Of a DNA stretch of 64,000 bases, positions 1-8,642 are shown one piece after another (position 1 is the first letter of the stretch; every line of letters starts with the position of its first letter). Origin of the DNA: Halomonas halodenitrificans DSM 735 (lineage in GTDB: Bacteria > Pseudomonadota > Gammaproteobacteria > Pseudomonadales > Halomonadaceae). The stretch is taken from contig NZ_JHVH01000013.1 of NCBI RefSeq assembly GCF_000620045.1, forward strand, positions 47,245-111,244. The letters run 5' to 3'. Both the position numbers and the translations under genes were made by a program. The notes below the pieces were generated by a model. It was not told the origin of the DNA. It worked only from the letters and a program-made list of their open reading frames with translations, and made no database searches.

Positions 1-484
1 GCACGGCGGCCGCGAAGAGCGTGACGACGGCAAGCATGGCAATAGGGGTGCCGGGGGCGAAGGCGAGCAGCAGGAAGATGGCGACCATCTGCAGTGTGGT
101 CTTCAGCTTGCCGATCCAGGATACCGCCACGCTGCCACGTTTTCCCATCTCGGCCATCCACTCGCGTAGCGCCGAGATCACGATCTCGCGGCCGATGATT
201 ACCAGCGCGGGCAGGGTCAGCCAGATCGCGTCATAACGTTCGATAAGCAATGCCAGGGCCACTGCCACCATCAGCTTGTCGGCCACGGGGTCGAGGAAGG
301 CGCCGAACGGCGTGGACTGGTTCCAACGCCTGGCCAGGTAGCCATCCAGCCAGTCGGTCACCGAGGCCAGGGCGAAGAAGGCCGCTGCCAGGGGCATGCT
401 CCAGGAAAATGGCAAATAGAACAGCACCACCAGCAGCGGGATGAAGGCGATACGGGCCAGGGTCAGGATGTTGGGAATGTTCAT
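1..484 (-). CDS. pgsA: CDP-diacylglycerol--glycerol-3-phosphate 3-phosphatidyltransferase, C-terminus cut by window edge
   Basis: Makes phosphatidylglycerol phosphate, the committed step of phosphatidylglycerol and cardiolipin synthesis in the inner membrane. The minus strand reads ATG AAC ATT CCC AAC ATC CTG from 484, giving [20 protein letters not shown]. The CDP-alcohol phosphotransferase signature DGx2ARx8Gx3Dx3D is complete (DGYLAR, then G, D and D in [11 protein letters not shown]). About 161 residues lie in the window against a usual length near 185, so the last membrane segment and the stop are beyond base 1. It follows uvrC by 67 bases, the uvrY-uvrC-pgsA order common in gammaproteobacteria. 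Confidence 0.95.
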   Translation of the reverse strand, partial: MNIPNILTLARIAFIPLLVVLFYLPFSWSMPLAAAFFALASVTDWLDGYLARRWNQSTPFGAFLDPVADKLMVAVALALLIERYDAIWLTLPALVIIGREIVISALREWMAEMGKRGSVAVSWIGKLKTTLQMVAIFLLLAFAPGTPIAMLAVVTLFAAAV

Positions 485-551
485 ATCGCGGAGCTGTCCT
501 TGCCGGTGGGGAGCGTTGAGCGTTGGCGTATTCTATCCCCCTTGGCGGACA

Positions 552-2366
552 TCATCCATGCAGGGCGCGATGGATTGTCTCGGCCAGGGTGGCGCTGATG
601 CCGGGGACCCGTGCGAGCTCGTCGCGAGTCGCCTGCTTGACGCCCTGAAGCCCCCCGAAGAAGCGCAAGAGCTCGCGTCGCCGCTTGGGCCCCACGCCGG
701 CGATGCCCTCCAGGGTGGAGGTGCGTCGCTGCTTGTCGCGTCGGGTGCGGTGCCCGGTGATGGCGAAGCGATGCGATTCATCGCGGATATGCTGGATCAG
801 GTGCAGTGCCGGGGAAGAGGCCTCCAGGTTCAGGGTCTGATCCACGGTCTCCAGGAACAGCGTCTCGAGGCCCGCCTTGCGGGTGGTGCCCTTGGCCACG
901 CCGAGCAGGGCCACGCCGCTGACGCCCAGGGACGTCAGCACGTCCCGCGCCATGTTGAGCTGTCCCTTGCCCCCGTCCACGACCAGCACATCCGGCGCCT
1001 GGCCCTCACCCTCCTTCGCGCGCCGAAAGCGGCGGGTAAGCGCCTGCTGCATGGCCGCATAGTCATCGCCTGGCGCGACGCCCTCGATATTGAAGCGGCG
1101 GTAATCCGACTTGCGTGGACCATTCTCATCGAAGACCACGCAGGAGGCGACGGTGGCCTCGCCGTGACTGTGGCTGATGTCGAAGCACTCCAGCCTTTTG
1201 GGCGGTGCCGCCATGCCCAGGGCGTCGCGTAGCGCCTCGAAGCGACGCGTCAGCTGGTTCTGGCTGGCCAGCTGGCCGGCCAGCTGCTGCTCGGCGTTGG
1301 TGCGCGCCAGCTCCTTCCATTGGGCACGATGGCCGCGGACCTGGTCGGTGAGCCGCGTTCGGCGGCCGGCCTTCTCGCTCAGTGCCCTGGCGATCAGATC
1401 GGCATCGGGAACGGCATGGCTGATGATCACCTCGCGGGGGATCTCGCGGGCCTGGCCCAGGTAGTACTGACTGATGAAGTCGCCCAGCAGGGCTTCTTCC
1501 GACAGGTCGAGGCCATTGGTGGGCGCGTGGTGTCGGGCCCCCAGCAGGCGGCCCTGGCGAATGGCCAGCACCGAGATGCAGAGCGCGCCGGGGCGACTGG
1601 CCAGGGCGAAGGCATCGGCGTCGCCGTCACCGGTATCGACGAACTGGCGCTGCTGAAGCTGTCGTAGTTGCTGGACCTGGTCGCGCAGCCGCGCGGCTTC
1701 CTCGAAGTCCAGGGCCTGGCTGGCGGCCTCCATTGCGGCGGTGAGCTCGTGGGTCACCTGTTCGCTCTTGCCTTCCAGGCATTGAACGGCGTGTTCCAGG
1801 TCGCGCCGGTAGTCGGCCCCGGAGATATAGCCCACGCAGGGGGCGCTGCAGCGATTGATTTGATACTGCAGGCAGGGACGCGTGCGGTGTGAGAAGACGC
1901 TGTCCTCGCAGTTGCGGATACGAAAGACCTTCTGCATGAGCGAGAGGCTGTCGCGTACCGCGTGGCTGCTGGGGTAGGGACCCAGGTAGCGGCCGTCATC
2001 GTGGCGCTGGCGAGCGCGCTTGTACTCCAGGGCCGGAAAGGGGTGACGGTCGGTCACGAAGACGAAGGGGTAGGACTTGTCGTCTCGCAACAGGATATTG
2101 TACGGGGGACGCAGTTCCTTGATCAGCGTCTGTTCGAGCAGCAATGCCTCGGTCTCGCTATTGGTGACCGTGACCTGGATGTCGGCGATACGCACCACCA
2201 GCGCCTGGGTCTTGGCGTTGAGCGCGCCGCGAAAATAGCTGGCCAGGCGCGCCTTGAGGCGGCGGGCCTTGCCGATATACAGGGTGTTACCGCCTTCGTC
2301 GAACATGCGGTAGACCCCGGGGGCCTCGCTGACGGTGGCCAGGAAGCGGCGATGGTCGAAGTTCAT
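552..2366 (-). CDS. uvrC: UvrABC excinuclease subunit C
   Basis: Nucleotide-excision-repair nuclease that cuts on both sides of a UvrB-bound lesion. The 604 residues match the family length. Order: GIY-YIG nuclease at the N-terminus (PGVYRMF..., LYIGKARRLKARL), a cysteine cluster around residues 150-160 (RPCLQYQINRCSAPC), a UVR motif near 200, the RNase-H-like UvrC domain (ECFDISHSHGE; VVDGGKGQLNMA), and C-terminal helix-hairpin-helix motifs (GIAGVGPKRRRELLRFFGG; ARVPGISATLAETIH). It starts 9 bases after the uvrY stop, so the two are co-transcribed and probably translationally linked. Nothing is missing. Confidence 0.98.
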   Translation of the reverse strand: MNFDHRRFLATVSEAPGVYRMFDEGGNTLYIGKARRLKARLASYFRGALNAKTQALVVRIADIQVTVTNSETEALLLEQTLIKELRPPYNILLRDDKSYPFVFVTDRHPFPALEYKRARQRHDDGRYLGPYPSSHAVRDSLSLMQKVFRIRNCEDSVFSHRTRPCLQYQINRCSAPCVGYISGADYRRDLEHAVQCLEGKSEQVTHELTAAMEAASQALDFEEAARLRDQVQQLRQLQQRQFVDTGDGDADAFALASRPGALCISVLAIRQGRLLGARHHAPTNGLDLSEEALLGDFISQYYLGQAREIPREVIISHAVPDADLIARALSEKAGRRTRLTDQVRGHRAQWKELARTNAEQQLAGQLASQNQLTRRFEALRDALGMAAPPKRLECFDISHSHGEATVASCVVFDENGPRKSDYRRFNIEGVAPGDDYAAMQQALTRRFRRAKEGEGQAPDVLVVDGGKGQLNMARDVLTSLGVSGVALLGVAKGTTRKAGLETLFLETVDQTLNLEASSPALHLIQHIRDESHRFAITGHRTRRDKQRRTSTLEGIAGVGPKRRRELLRFFGGLQGVKQATRDELARVPGISATLAETIHRALHG

Positions 2367-2375
2367 GGCGCGAGA

Positions 2376-3023
2376 CTACTGCATGTTGGAGAAGCCTTCC
2401 ACCAGCCCGTGGCGCAGCCCCAGGTGGGTGAGTTCCACGTCCGAGCTGACGCCGAGTTTCTCGAAGATGCGATAGCGGTAGGTGTTGACCGTCTTGGGGC
2501 TGAGGAACAGGCGCTCGGCGATAGTCGCCACCTTCTGGCAGTTTATGATCATCATCGCTACCTGCATCTCCCGGGAGGAGAGCTCCTCGAAGGGATTTTC
2601 CGGTGAATCGATGCGCGAGAGTATCAGGCGCTGCGCGACATCGGGGCTCACATATCGATGTCCCTGGAAGACCTCGTGGATGGCGACGATCATCTCGTCG
2701 TGTCGGGAACCCTTGCTGACGAGTCCCCAGGCGCCGGCATCCAGCAGGCGCTGGGCGAAGCTATCCTCCAGCCAGGCGGTCAGGACCAGAACGCGGGCAT
2801 CCGGCAGGGTCTGGGTGATCTTGCGCGTGGCCTCGAGGCCGCCGATACCCGGCATGCGAATATCCATCAAGACGATATCCGGCCTCAGGCGGCGGGTCTC
2901 GGCGATGGCCTCTTCGCCGCTCGACGCCTCGCCAATGACCCGCAGGTCCTTCTCGGCATTCAGCAGGTGGGCGAGGCTGGTCCTTATCAGGTGGTGGTCA
3001 TCGGCGATGAGTACCTTGATCAA
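2376..3023 (-). CDS. uvrY: UvrY/GacA-type response regulator, TTG start
   Basis: LuxR-family response regulator. In the family it is phosphorylated by BarA/GacS and activates csrB/rsmY-type small RNAs. The 215 residues hold a receiver (ADDHH acidic pair; phospho-acceptor Asp in DIVLMDIRMPG; Lys in LVSKGS) and a LuxR-type helix-turn-helix (LSSREMQVAMMI ... LFLSPKTVNTYRYRIFEKLG). The start must be TTG: the codon at 3023-3021 gives MIKVLIADDHH, exactly where GacA/UvrY proteins begin, and AGGAG lies nine bases upstream with no in-frame ATG between. A weak start is reported for gacA in some pseudomonads. First gene of the uvrY-uvrC-pgsA unit. Confidence 0.96.
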   Translation of the reverse strand: MIKVLIADDHHLIRTSLAHLLNAEKDLRVIGEASSGEEAIAETRRLRPDIVLMDIRMPGIGGLEATRKITQTLPDARVLVLTAWLEDSFAQRLLDAGAWGLVSKGSRHDEMIVAIHEVFQGHRYVSPDVAQRLILSRIDSPENPFEELSSREMQVAMMIINCQKVATIAERLFLSPKTVNTYRYRIFEKLGVSSDVELTHLGLRHGLVEGFSNMQ

Positions 3024-3194
3024 CGTGAATGGCTCCTGAGCGGCTCGTCAGCGGCGAGATAGCGTATTGGCAAAAGGAAATAAGAAGGCATCAATAGCGG
3101 AAAGGGTGTCACAACCGCGATCCGGAAAGATAGACGACGATAGATGGCCATGCCGTCTTTCGGGGAGGCGGGGAAAAGGGCCCGAAAAAAGGGC

Positions 3195-3223
3195 TTGACG
3201 GTAAGTCGGTATGGCCATATTAT
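3195..3223 (+). promoter_or_regulatory. sigma-70 promoter of tRNA-Ala
   Basis: TTGACG at 3195-3200 and TATTAT at 3218-3223 are separated by exactly 17 bases and lie about 32 bases ahead of the tRNA 5' end. The sequence after the -10 box (GTGCCTCG) is GC-rich, like the discriminator of stringently controlled stable-RNA promoters; that control is inferred. Confidence 0.85.
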
Positions 3224-3254
3224 GTGCCTCGTTCTCGCAACGGCGAGACGGTGT

Positions 3255-3330
3255 GGGGCCTTAGCTCAGCTGGGAGAGCGCAACACTGGCAGTGTTGAGG
3301 TCAGCGGTTCGATCCCGCTAGGCTCCACCA
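3255..3330 (+). tRNA. tRNA-Ala (anticodon GGC)
   Basis: A 76-base cloverleaf. Acceptor stem GGGGCCT pairs with AGGCTCC (one G-U). The D arm holds AGCTCAGCTGGGAGAGC, the anticodon stem CAACA/TGTTG encloses CTGGCAG with GGC at positions 34-36, and the T arm is GGTTCGATCC. CCA is encoded. It reads GCC and GCU alanine codons. It is a single tRNA with its own promoter and terminator, not part of an rRNA operon here. Confidence 0.98.
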
Positions 3331-3342
3331 ACAAGTTTAGTG

Positions 3343-3380
3343 AAAAAGCCGCCTGGTGCCCTGCATCAGGCGGCTTTTTT
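3343..3380 (+). terminator. Rho-independent terminator of tRNA-Ala
   Basis: AAGCCGCCTG pairs perfectly with CAGGCGGCTT around an 11-base loop, followed by six T. It begins about 13 bases after the CCA end. Confidence 0.93.
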
Positions 3381-3436
3381 CGTGGTTTTATCACGGCCCG
3401 ATGTCAAGGGGGTGATGACGTTGGGCCGTGAAAGGC

Positions 3437-4258
3437 TCAGGTCGTCGCGTGCCAGAAAGGCTGACCCAGCGTGGGCGTGCTGGGGCTTGCCGTCTGCCGC
3501 TGCTCCATCGGCCCGGCAAGGTAGGCCGCACGGCCCGCCTCGATGGCCCGGGCGAAGGCAGACGCCATCCGGGCCGGACGACGCGCCCTGGCCACGGCGG
3601 TGTTGAGCAGCACGCCGTCAAAGCCCATCTCCATGGCCTCTGCCGCCTGGGAAGGAGCGCCCAGGCCGGCATCGATGATCAAGGGTGCCGCGATACGCTC
3701 GCGCAGGGTGCGCAGGGCGTAGCGGTTCATCAGGCCGCGCCCGGTGCCGATCGGCGCTCCCCAGGGCATCAGCGCCTGGCAGCCCGCTTCATGAAGCCGC
3801 TGGCAGAGCACCAGGTCGTCTGTGCAGTAGGGCAGTACCTTGAAGCCCTGGGCGATCAGTTCCCGGGCGGCCTCCAGCAGGCCAAAGGGGTCAGGCTGAA
3901 GGTTGTAGTCGTCGCCGATCACCTCGAGCTTGATCCATGGCGTGTCGAACAGCTCACGGGACATCTCCGCCAGGGTGATCGCCTCTCGGGCGGAGCGACA
4001 GCCGGCAGTATTGGGCAGCAGGCGGCAGCCGCTCTCGCGCAGGATCTGCCAGAAGGCATCGCCGTCGCCGCCGCCGGGGTTCTGTCGACGCAGCCCCAGG
4101 GTGATCATGTCGCACCCGGCGGCCTCGACCGACGCCTGCATGACCGCGGGAGACGAGTACAGGGCGGTGCCCAGCAGGAAGCGGCTGGTAAACGGCTCGT
4201 CATAGAGCACCAGGGCGTCGTCATGGGAAGTGTCGTCGTGGAAAGTGTCGTGACGCAT
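3437..4258 (-). CDS. thiG: Thiazole synthase ThiG
   Basis: Forms the thiazole phosphate ring of thiamine from deoxyxylulose 5-phosphate, dehydroglycine and ThiS thiocarboxylate. 273 residues, TIM-barrel type: [18 protein letters not shown] at the N-terminus, the Schiff-base lysine in [10 protein letters not shown], the phosphate-binding turn [13 protein letters not shown], and [19 protein letters not shown]. About fifteen polar residues precede the usual family start. The ATG overlaps the thiS stop by one base (TGATG), showing translational coupling. Last gene of the riboswitch-controlled thiO-thiS-thiG operon; it converges on the tRNA-Ala unit. Confidence 0.97.
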   Translation of the reverse strand: MRHDTFHDDTSHDDALVLYDEPFTSRFLLGTALYSSPAVMQASVEAAGCDMITLGLRRQNPGGGDGDAFWQILRESGCRLLPNTAGCRSAREAITLAEMSRELFDTPWIKLEVIGDDYNLQPDPFGLLEAARELIAQGFKVLPYCTDDLVLCQRLHEAGCQALMPWGAPIGTGRGLMNRYALRTLRERIAAPLIIDAGLGAPSQAAEAMEMGFDGVLLNTAVARARRPARMASAFARAIEAGRAAYLAGPMEQRQTASPSTPTLGQPFWHATT

Positions 4259-4467
4259 CAGCCACCCCCTACCGGGGCGACGATATCGATGCGGTCGCCA
4301 TCGTCCAGGGTGCGTTCGGGCCAGGTGGAGCGCGGTGCGAAGGCATCGTTGATGGCGACGGCGATGCGACGGTCGGCATATCCCCAGCGTTCCAGCGCAT
4401 ATGTCAGGGCACAGCCCCGGGGCAGTCGGGCGGGTTCGCCATTGAGGCTCAGGGTGATCTCTTGCAT
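4258..4467 (-). CDS. thiS: Sulfur carrier protein ThiS
   Basis: Ubiquitin-fold carrier whose C-terminal thiocarboxylate supplies sulfur to ThiG. 69 residues starting [18 protein letters not shown], with the family pattern ending [10 protein letters not shown]; the terminal Gly-Gly is the activated end. A longer reading frame runs 81 bases further upstream into thiO, but the family alignment begins at this ATG. It sits 13 bases after thiO and overlaps thiG by one base. The adenylating partner ThiF and the other thi genes are not in the window. Confidence 0.94.
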   Translation of the reverse strand: MQEITLSLNGEPARLPRGCALTYALERWGYADRRIAVAINDAFAPRSTWPERTLDDGDRIDIVAPVGGG

Positions 4468-4480
4468 GGGAATCTCGTTA

Positions 4481-5578
4481 TCAGGATAGGGCCATCCGGG
4501 GTGCGGTGCCGGCCAGAACGTCGGCAAAGGGCTGTTCGCCGTGGCCACGGACCGCGGCCAGCAGATGGTCGGCTACCGCGGGGGCGAGCAGGTAGCCGTG
4601 GCGGAACAGGCCATTGGCGCTGATCAGGCCGTCGTCGCAGATGACGTGGGGCAGGTTGTCGCGAAAGGCCGGGCGCAGATTGACGCCCTGCTCGAGAATA
4701 CGCGCCTCGGCGAAGGCGGGAGACAGGGTGTAGAGGGCGCTCCCCAGTTCCAGGGAGGACTGCAGCGACATCGGGGAGCGGTCCTCGCTCTCGATGGAGG
4801 TAGCGCCGATCACGAAGCGTTTCCCGGGCTTGGGGACCACGTAGAGCTGGTATCGCGGGTGCATCAATCGCACCGGGCGCGATAGGCGCACCTCGTGCGT
4901 CTGCACATGCAGGGTCTCGCCGCGTACCCCGCGCAGGGTGGGGTGCCGGGGCTTGGCGCCGTGGCCCCGGCAATCCAGGACCAGGTCGAAGGCGCGCCTG
5001 CCGACCGGCGTGACAACCTCACCGGGGTAGGGCTCGACCGGGGTGTGGGCATGGCATTCGCCGCCCAGTCCGCGAATCGCCGCCAGGAGTCGCACCAGCA
5101 ATTCGCGATTGTCCAGATGGGCCTCGTCGGCGAGGAAGAGGCCGCGGCGAAAGTCGGCGAGATCCGGTTCCAGCGAGCGGATGGCGGTGCTGTCCAGTGC
5201 CTGGGCGTTGGCTTCGTCGCCCACGGCACCGGACAGGTCGCGACGGAACTGGCTCAGTTCATTTTCGTCCTGGGGGTGAGCCACGATGAGACTGCCGTGA
5301 GGATGCCACAGTTCGGGCGTCTCGAGCTCGGCGAGCCAGGCGGGCCAGCGCTGCAAGGCGACTCGGCCCATCTCGAAGATGCAGGGTTCGCCGACGACGG
5401 TCTCGGCCAGCGGAGCGACCATGCCGGCGGCGGTCCAGGCGGCGGCCGCCGGGGCGTCGAGGTCGCCGGCATCATACAGGGTCACGGCGTGGCCATCGCG
5501 TAGCAACTGCCAGGCGACGAGGCGGCCGAGCAGGCCCGCGCCGGCGACGGCAAGGCGGCGTTGGGGTGAAGCGTTCAT
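4481..5578 (-). CDS. thiO: Glycine oxidase ThiO
   Basis: FAD enzyme of the DAO family that oxidises glycine to the imine used by ThiG, the route typical of aerobic thiamine makers without ThiH. 365 residues from MNASPQRRLAVAGAGLLGRL, with the GxGxxG dinucleotide-binding fold at residues 10-35 and a C-terminal FAD segment (NGLFRHGYLLAPAVAD). The frame is open for 58 codons upstream, but those run through the TPP riboswitch, so the ATG at 5578 is chosen. Its ribosome site is weak (GGAT 9 bases upstream) and can fold into a hairpin touching the AUG, which fits riboswitch control of translation. Confidence 0.95.
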   Translation of the reverse strand: MNASPQRRLAVAGAGLLGRLVAWQLLRDGHAVTLYDAGDLDAPAAAAWTAAGMVAPLAETVVGEPCIFEMGRVALQRWPAWLAELETPELWHPHGSLIVAHPQDENELSQFRRDLSGAVGDEANAQALDSTAIRSLEPDLADFRRGLFLADEAHLDNRELLVRLLAAIRGLGGECHAHTPVEPYPGEVVTPVGRRAFDLVLDCRGHGAKPRHPTLRGVRGETLHVQTHEVRLSRPVRLMHPRYQLYVVPKPGKRFVIGATSIESEDRSPMSLQSSLELGSALYTLSPAFAEARILEQGVNLRPAFRDNLPHVICDDGLISANGLFRHGYLLAPAVADHLLAAVRGHGEQPFADVLAGTAPRMALS

Positions 5579-5650
5579 GGATGCGGCATCCAGCGGTTGG
5601 CGGTGATGATCAGGCCGGATGCTGCAAGGGGGGCGGTGTGGCACGATCTT

Positions 5651-5750
5651 GTTCCCTCCGCAGGCATCAACCTGATCAGGTTCAACGGGTTCGGCCGTAC
5701 CGATCTCAGCCCTTGTGCACATCGCTTGGCAATGGTCAGGGCTCCCCGAC
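5651..5750 (-). promoter_or_regulatory. TPP riboswitch (THI element) of thiO-thiS-thiG
   Basis: The minus-strand RNA holds all conserved blocks: GGGGAGCCC at the 5' side, GGGCTGAGATC, AACCCGTTGAACCTGATC, and GGTTGATGCCTGCGGAGGGA at the 3' side closing P1. It ends 72 bases before the thiO ATG. Thiamine pyrophosphate binding should lower expression. The downstream segment has two GCATCC copies that can each pair with GGATGC just ahead of the AUG, suggesting control of ribosome access rather than a terminator. Confidence 0.97.
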
Positions 5751-5766
5751 AAGTCTGTTCAACATA

Positions 5767-5808
5767 ACCAAAGAGGCCCGCCGACGCAATCGAGCGTCGG
5801 CGGGCCTC
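5767..5808 (-). terminator. Terminator after the hypothetical gene at 5847-6152
   Basis: A perfect 15-bp stem (5773-5787 with 5794-5808; GAGGCCCGCCGACGC) with a six-base loop. On the minus strand it is followed by TTTGGTT, on the plus strand by no T run. It separates the upstream gene from the thi operon; the thi promoter must lie in the few bases between this hairpin and the riboswitch, or overlap the hairpin. Confidence 0.8.
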
Positions 5809-5846
5809 AATCATCGCGAGCCGCGATGGTGATACCGGGGCGTACT

Positions 5847-6152
5847 TCAGGCGCAGTCGGCGGCGCCCTCGCCAAACATGTCGAACAGCAGCTCGCGGCC
5901 CATGCCGGTCAATACGAAGCGTCGCTGGTCGTTCCAGGTCGCCGCCTGGCTGGACTCGAGGATGCGCTGACAGGCCGACCATCCATGGTGGTCGCTTTCC
6001 AGCGTCTGCAGGGCATCGTTGTCGAGGCCGCGATGGGGAACGGTGACGCTTTCGAGGACATGGCCCTGGCGGTAGAGCAGGGCGGCCATGTTGGAGAGGC
6101 ACTGGCGCAGGCTGCGCTGCATGCCGAAGGTGTTGATCGAAGGGTTAGTCAT
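5847..6152 (-). CDS. Hypothetical protein
   Basis: 101 residues starting MTNPSINTFGMQRSLRQCLS. No family recognised. It looks like a small soluble helical protein, with a conserved-looking core VPHRGLDNDALQTLE and a short acidic C-terminus with one Cys. The ATG at 6152 is chosen over one 45 bases upstream because AGGAAGGA lies about ten bases before it and the upstream ATG falls within the promoter. It has its own strong promoter and terminator, so it is a single-gene unit between argF and the thi operon. Codon use resembles its neighbours. Confidence 0.75.
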   Translation of the reverse strand: MTNPSINTFGMQRSLRQCLSNMAALLYRQGHVLESVTVPHRGLDNDALQTLESDHHGWSACQRILESSQAATWNDQRRFVLTGMGRELLFDMFGEGAADCA

Positions 6153-6188
6153 GCGCCGCGTCCTTCCTGTGGGAATGTGCTGCGGCGC

Positions 6189-6216
6189 ATTATACAACCT
6201 TGGTAGAATAAGACAA
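6189..6216 (-). promoter_or_regulatory. sigma-70 promoter of the hypothetical gene at 5847-6152
   Basis: On the minus strand TTGTCT (6216-6211) and a perfect TATAAT (6194-6189) are 16 bases apart, about 37 bases ahead of the ATG. It begins about 20 bases after the argF stop, so argF and this gene need not share a transcript. Confidence 0.75.
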
Positions 6217-6235
6217 AGGTCTATATGGGGTGGCG

Positions 6236-7162
6236 CTACTGGCCCTCTTCGACGTTGCCGAGCAGCAGAAACTCGATCAGTGCCTTCTGGGCATGCAGGC
6301 GGTTGCCGGCCTCCTGCCAGACCACGGCTCGTGGATCGTCGAGCAGGGTGTCGCTGATCTCCTCGCCGCGGTGGGCCGGCAGGCAGTGCAGGAAGAGTAC
6401 GTCGTCATGAGCACGGTCGAGCAGGGCCTCGTTGACCTGGAAGTCGGCGAAAGCCGTCGCACGCTTGGCCTGTTCCTCCTCCTGTCCCATGGAGGCCCAG
6501 ACATCGGTGGTTACGAGGTCGGCGTCGGTGACCGCCTCGACGGGATCATGCAGCAGCGTGACGCTGTCGCCGGCGGCGGCGAGGATGTCCTGGCGCGGTT
6601 CATAGCCCTCGGGGCAGCAGATGCGAAGCCGGAACCCGAACTGGCGAGCGGCATTGATCCAGGAGTGGCACATGTTGTTGCCATCGCCGATCCAGACCGC
6701 GGTCTTGTCCTTGACGCTGCCGCGCAGCTCGGTCCAGGTCATGACGTCGGCAAGCAGCTGGCACGGGTGGTAATCATCGGTCAGCGCATTGATCACGGGA
6801 ACGCTGCTGGCCGCGGCAAATGACTCGAGCCCGGCGTGGGAGAAGGTACGGATCATCACGATATCGACCATCTCGGAGAGCACCCGGGCAGTATCGCCGA
6901 TGGGTTCGCCGCGGCCGAGCTGGGTATCCCGGGAGGAGAGGAACAGCGCATGACCGCCGAAGTGGGCCATGGCGGTCTCGAAGGAGACTCGGGTGCGGGT
7001 CGAAGATTTCTCGAAAATCATCGCCATGGTGTGATTCGGGAAGGGGGTATAGGTAGGCCCCTCCAGCTTGAGCGCATGCTTGATGGTGATGGCGCGCTGA
7101 ATCAGGTTGCTCAGCTCTTCGGGGCTGGCATCCATCAGGGTCAGGAAGTGCCGAGTGGCCAT
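6236..7162 (-). CDS. argF: Anabolic ornithine carbamoyltransferase
   Basis: Joins carbamoyl phosphate and ornithine to citrulline in arginine synthesis; cytosolic. 308 residues. The carbamoyl-phosphate site [10 protein letters not shown] is at about 48-57, the [11 protein letters not shown] segment near 130, and the ornithine/Cys loop [13 protein letters not shown] near 265. The ATG at 7162 gives [11 protein letters not shown] with GAGGAG eight bases upstream; an in-frame ATG 24 bases earlier is less likely. The anabolic call rests on length and on argG lying nearby; no arcA or arcC is present in the window. Confidence 0.95.
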   Translation of the reverse strand: MATRHFLTLMDASPEELSNLIQRAITIKHALKLEGPTYTPFPNHTMAMIFEKSSTRTRVSFETAMAHFGGHALFLSSRDTQLGRGEPIGDTARVLSEMVDIVMIRTFSHAGLESFAAASSVPVINALTDDYHPCQLLADVMTWTELRGSVKDKTAVWIGDGNNMCHSWINAARQFGFRLRICCPEGYEPRQDILAAAGDSVTLLHDPVEAVTDADLVTTDVWASMGQEEEQAKRATAFADFQVNEALLDRAHDDVLFLHCLPAHRGEEISDTLLDDPRAVVWQEAGNRLHAQKALIEFLLLGNVEEGQ

Positions 7163-7326
7163 GGGGTGCTCCTCGTAAAAACGCACATCCTAGCCAGCCG
7201 TCGGGGGATGCGCAACGCGCCATGGATGAGTAGAATGGCTTTCACCAAGACCTACCGTCGGGGTCGGGTATTATCCGAGCCGGCATTCGAGACCTTTGAC
7301 ATCCGTGACATCCATAGGGAGACGCC

Positions 7327-7671
7327 ATGAGCACCACCCTCGAGAACATTCAGCGCCAGATCGGCGAAAACTCGATTCTGATCTACATGAAGGGCACGCC
7401 CCAGTTGCCCCAGTGTGGCTTTTCCGCTCAGACCGTCCAGGCGTTGATGGCCTGTGGCGAACGTTTCGCCTTCGTCAACATTCTGGATAACCCGGACATC
7501 CGTGCCGAGCTGCCCAAGTATGCTAGCTGGCCCACCTTCCCCCAGCTATGGGTCGAGGGTGAGCTGGTCGGCGGCTGCGATATCGTGATGGAGATGCACC
7601 AGAACGGTGAGCTCGAGACGCTGATCAAGGAAACCGCGGCCAAGCAAGATTCGGCTTCGCCGGAAGGCTGA
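7327..7671 (+). CDS. grxD: Monothiol glutaredoxin Grx4
   Basis: Monothiol glutaredoxin that carries or delivers [2Fe-2S] clusters, usually with BolA partners. 114 residues with the defining CGFS active site in MKGTPQLPQCGFSAQ, the Lys before it (YMKG), the cis-Pro turn SWPTFPQLW and the glutathione-binding GGCDIV. AGGGAGA precedes the ATG. It is divergent from argF and convergent with rnt, and is followed by a strong terminator. Full length and intact. Confidence 0.97.
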   Translation: MSTTLENIQRQIGENSILIYMKGTPQLPQCGFSAQTVQALMACGERFAFVNILDNPDIRAELPKYASWPTFPQLWVEGELVGGCDIVMEMHQNGELETLIKETAAKQDSASPEG

Positions 7672-7706
7672 TCGGGCTTCGTTCGGAGCTGTAAGCTTTA
7701 CGCTGT

Positions 7707-7741
7707 AAGCCCCCCCGATGAGAGACTCATCGGGGGGGCTT
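7707..7741. terminator. Bidirectional terminator between grxD and rnt
   Basis: A 16-bp perfect stem (7707-7722 with 7726-7741; AAGCCCCCCCGATGAG) with a three-base AGA loop. The plus side continues TTGTTATC. On the minus side it follows rnt. It probably serves both converging genes. Confidence 0.82.
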
Positions 7742-7766
7742 GTTATCTGGATCAGTATGATCAGTT

Positions 7767-8466
<700 letters not shown>

Positions 8467-8598
8467 GCACCCCTCCTTTGTGTTTGGCCTTCATGTCACG
8501 GGCAGGTCGGCCGCGGCCCGGCTCGAATTCGCGCAGTCTAGCAGCTCGCTCCCGCTAGGTCCCGTGGACGAGCGGTATTCGAGGCCAGGTTGGCGCGC

Positions 8599-8604
8599 TA
8601 TACT
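8599..8604 (+). promoter_or_regulatory. Possible -10 box of argG
   Basis: TATACT lies 39 bases before the argG ATG. No good -35 hexamer is visible at the proper distance, so this is a weak call that needs an activator or is simply chance. Confidence 0.35.
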
Positions 8605-8642
8605 GGCAAGTCTCTCGTGTTCAATAGAAAGGAGCTCCTCGA

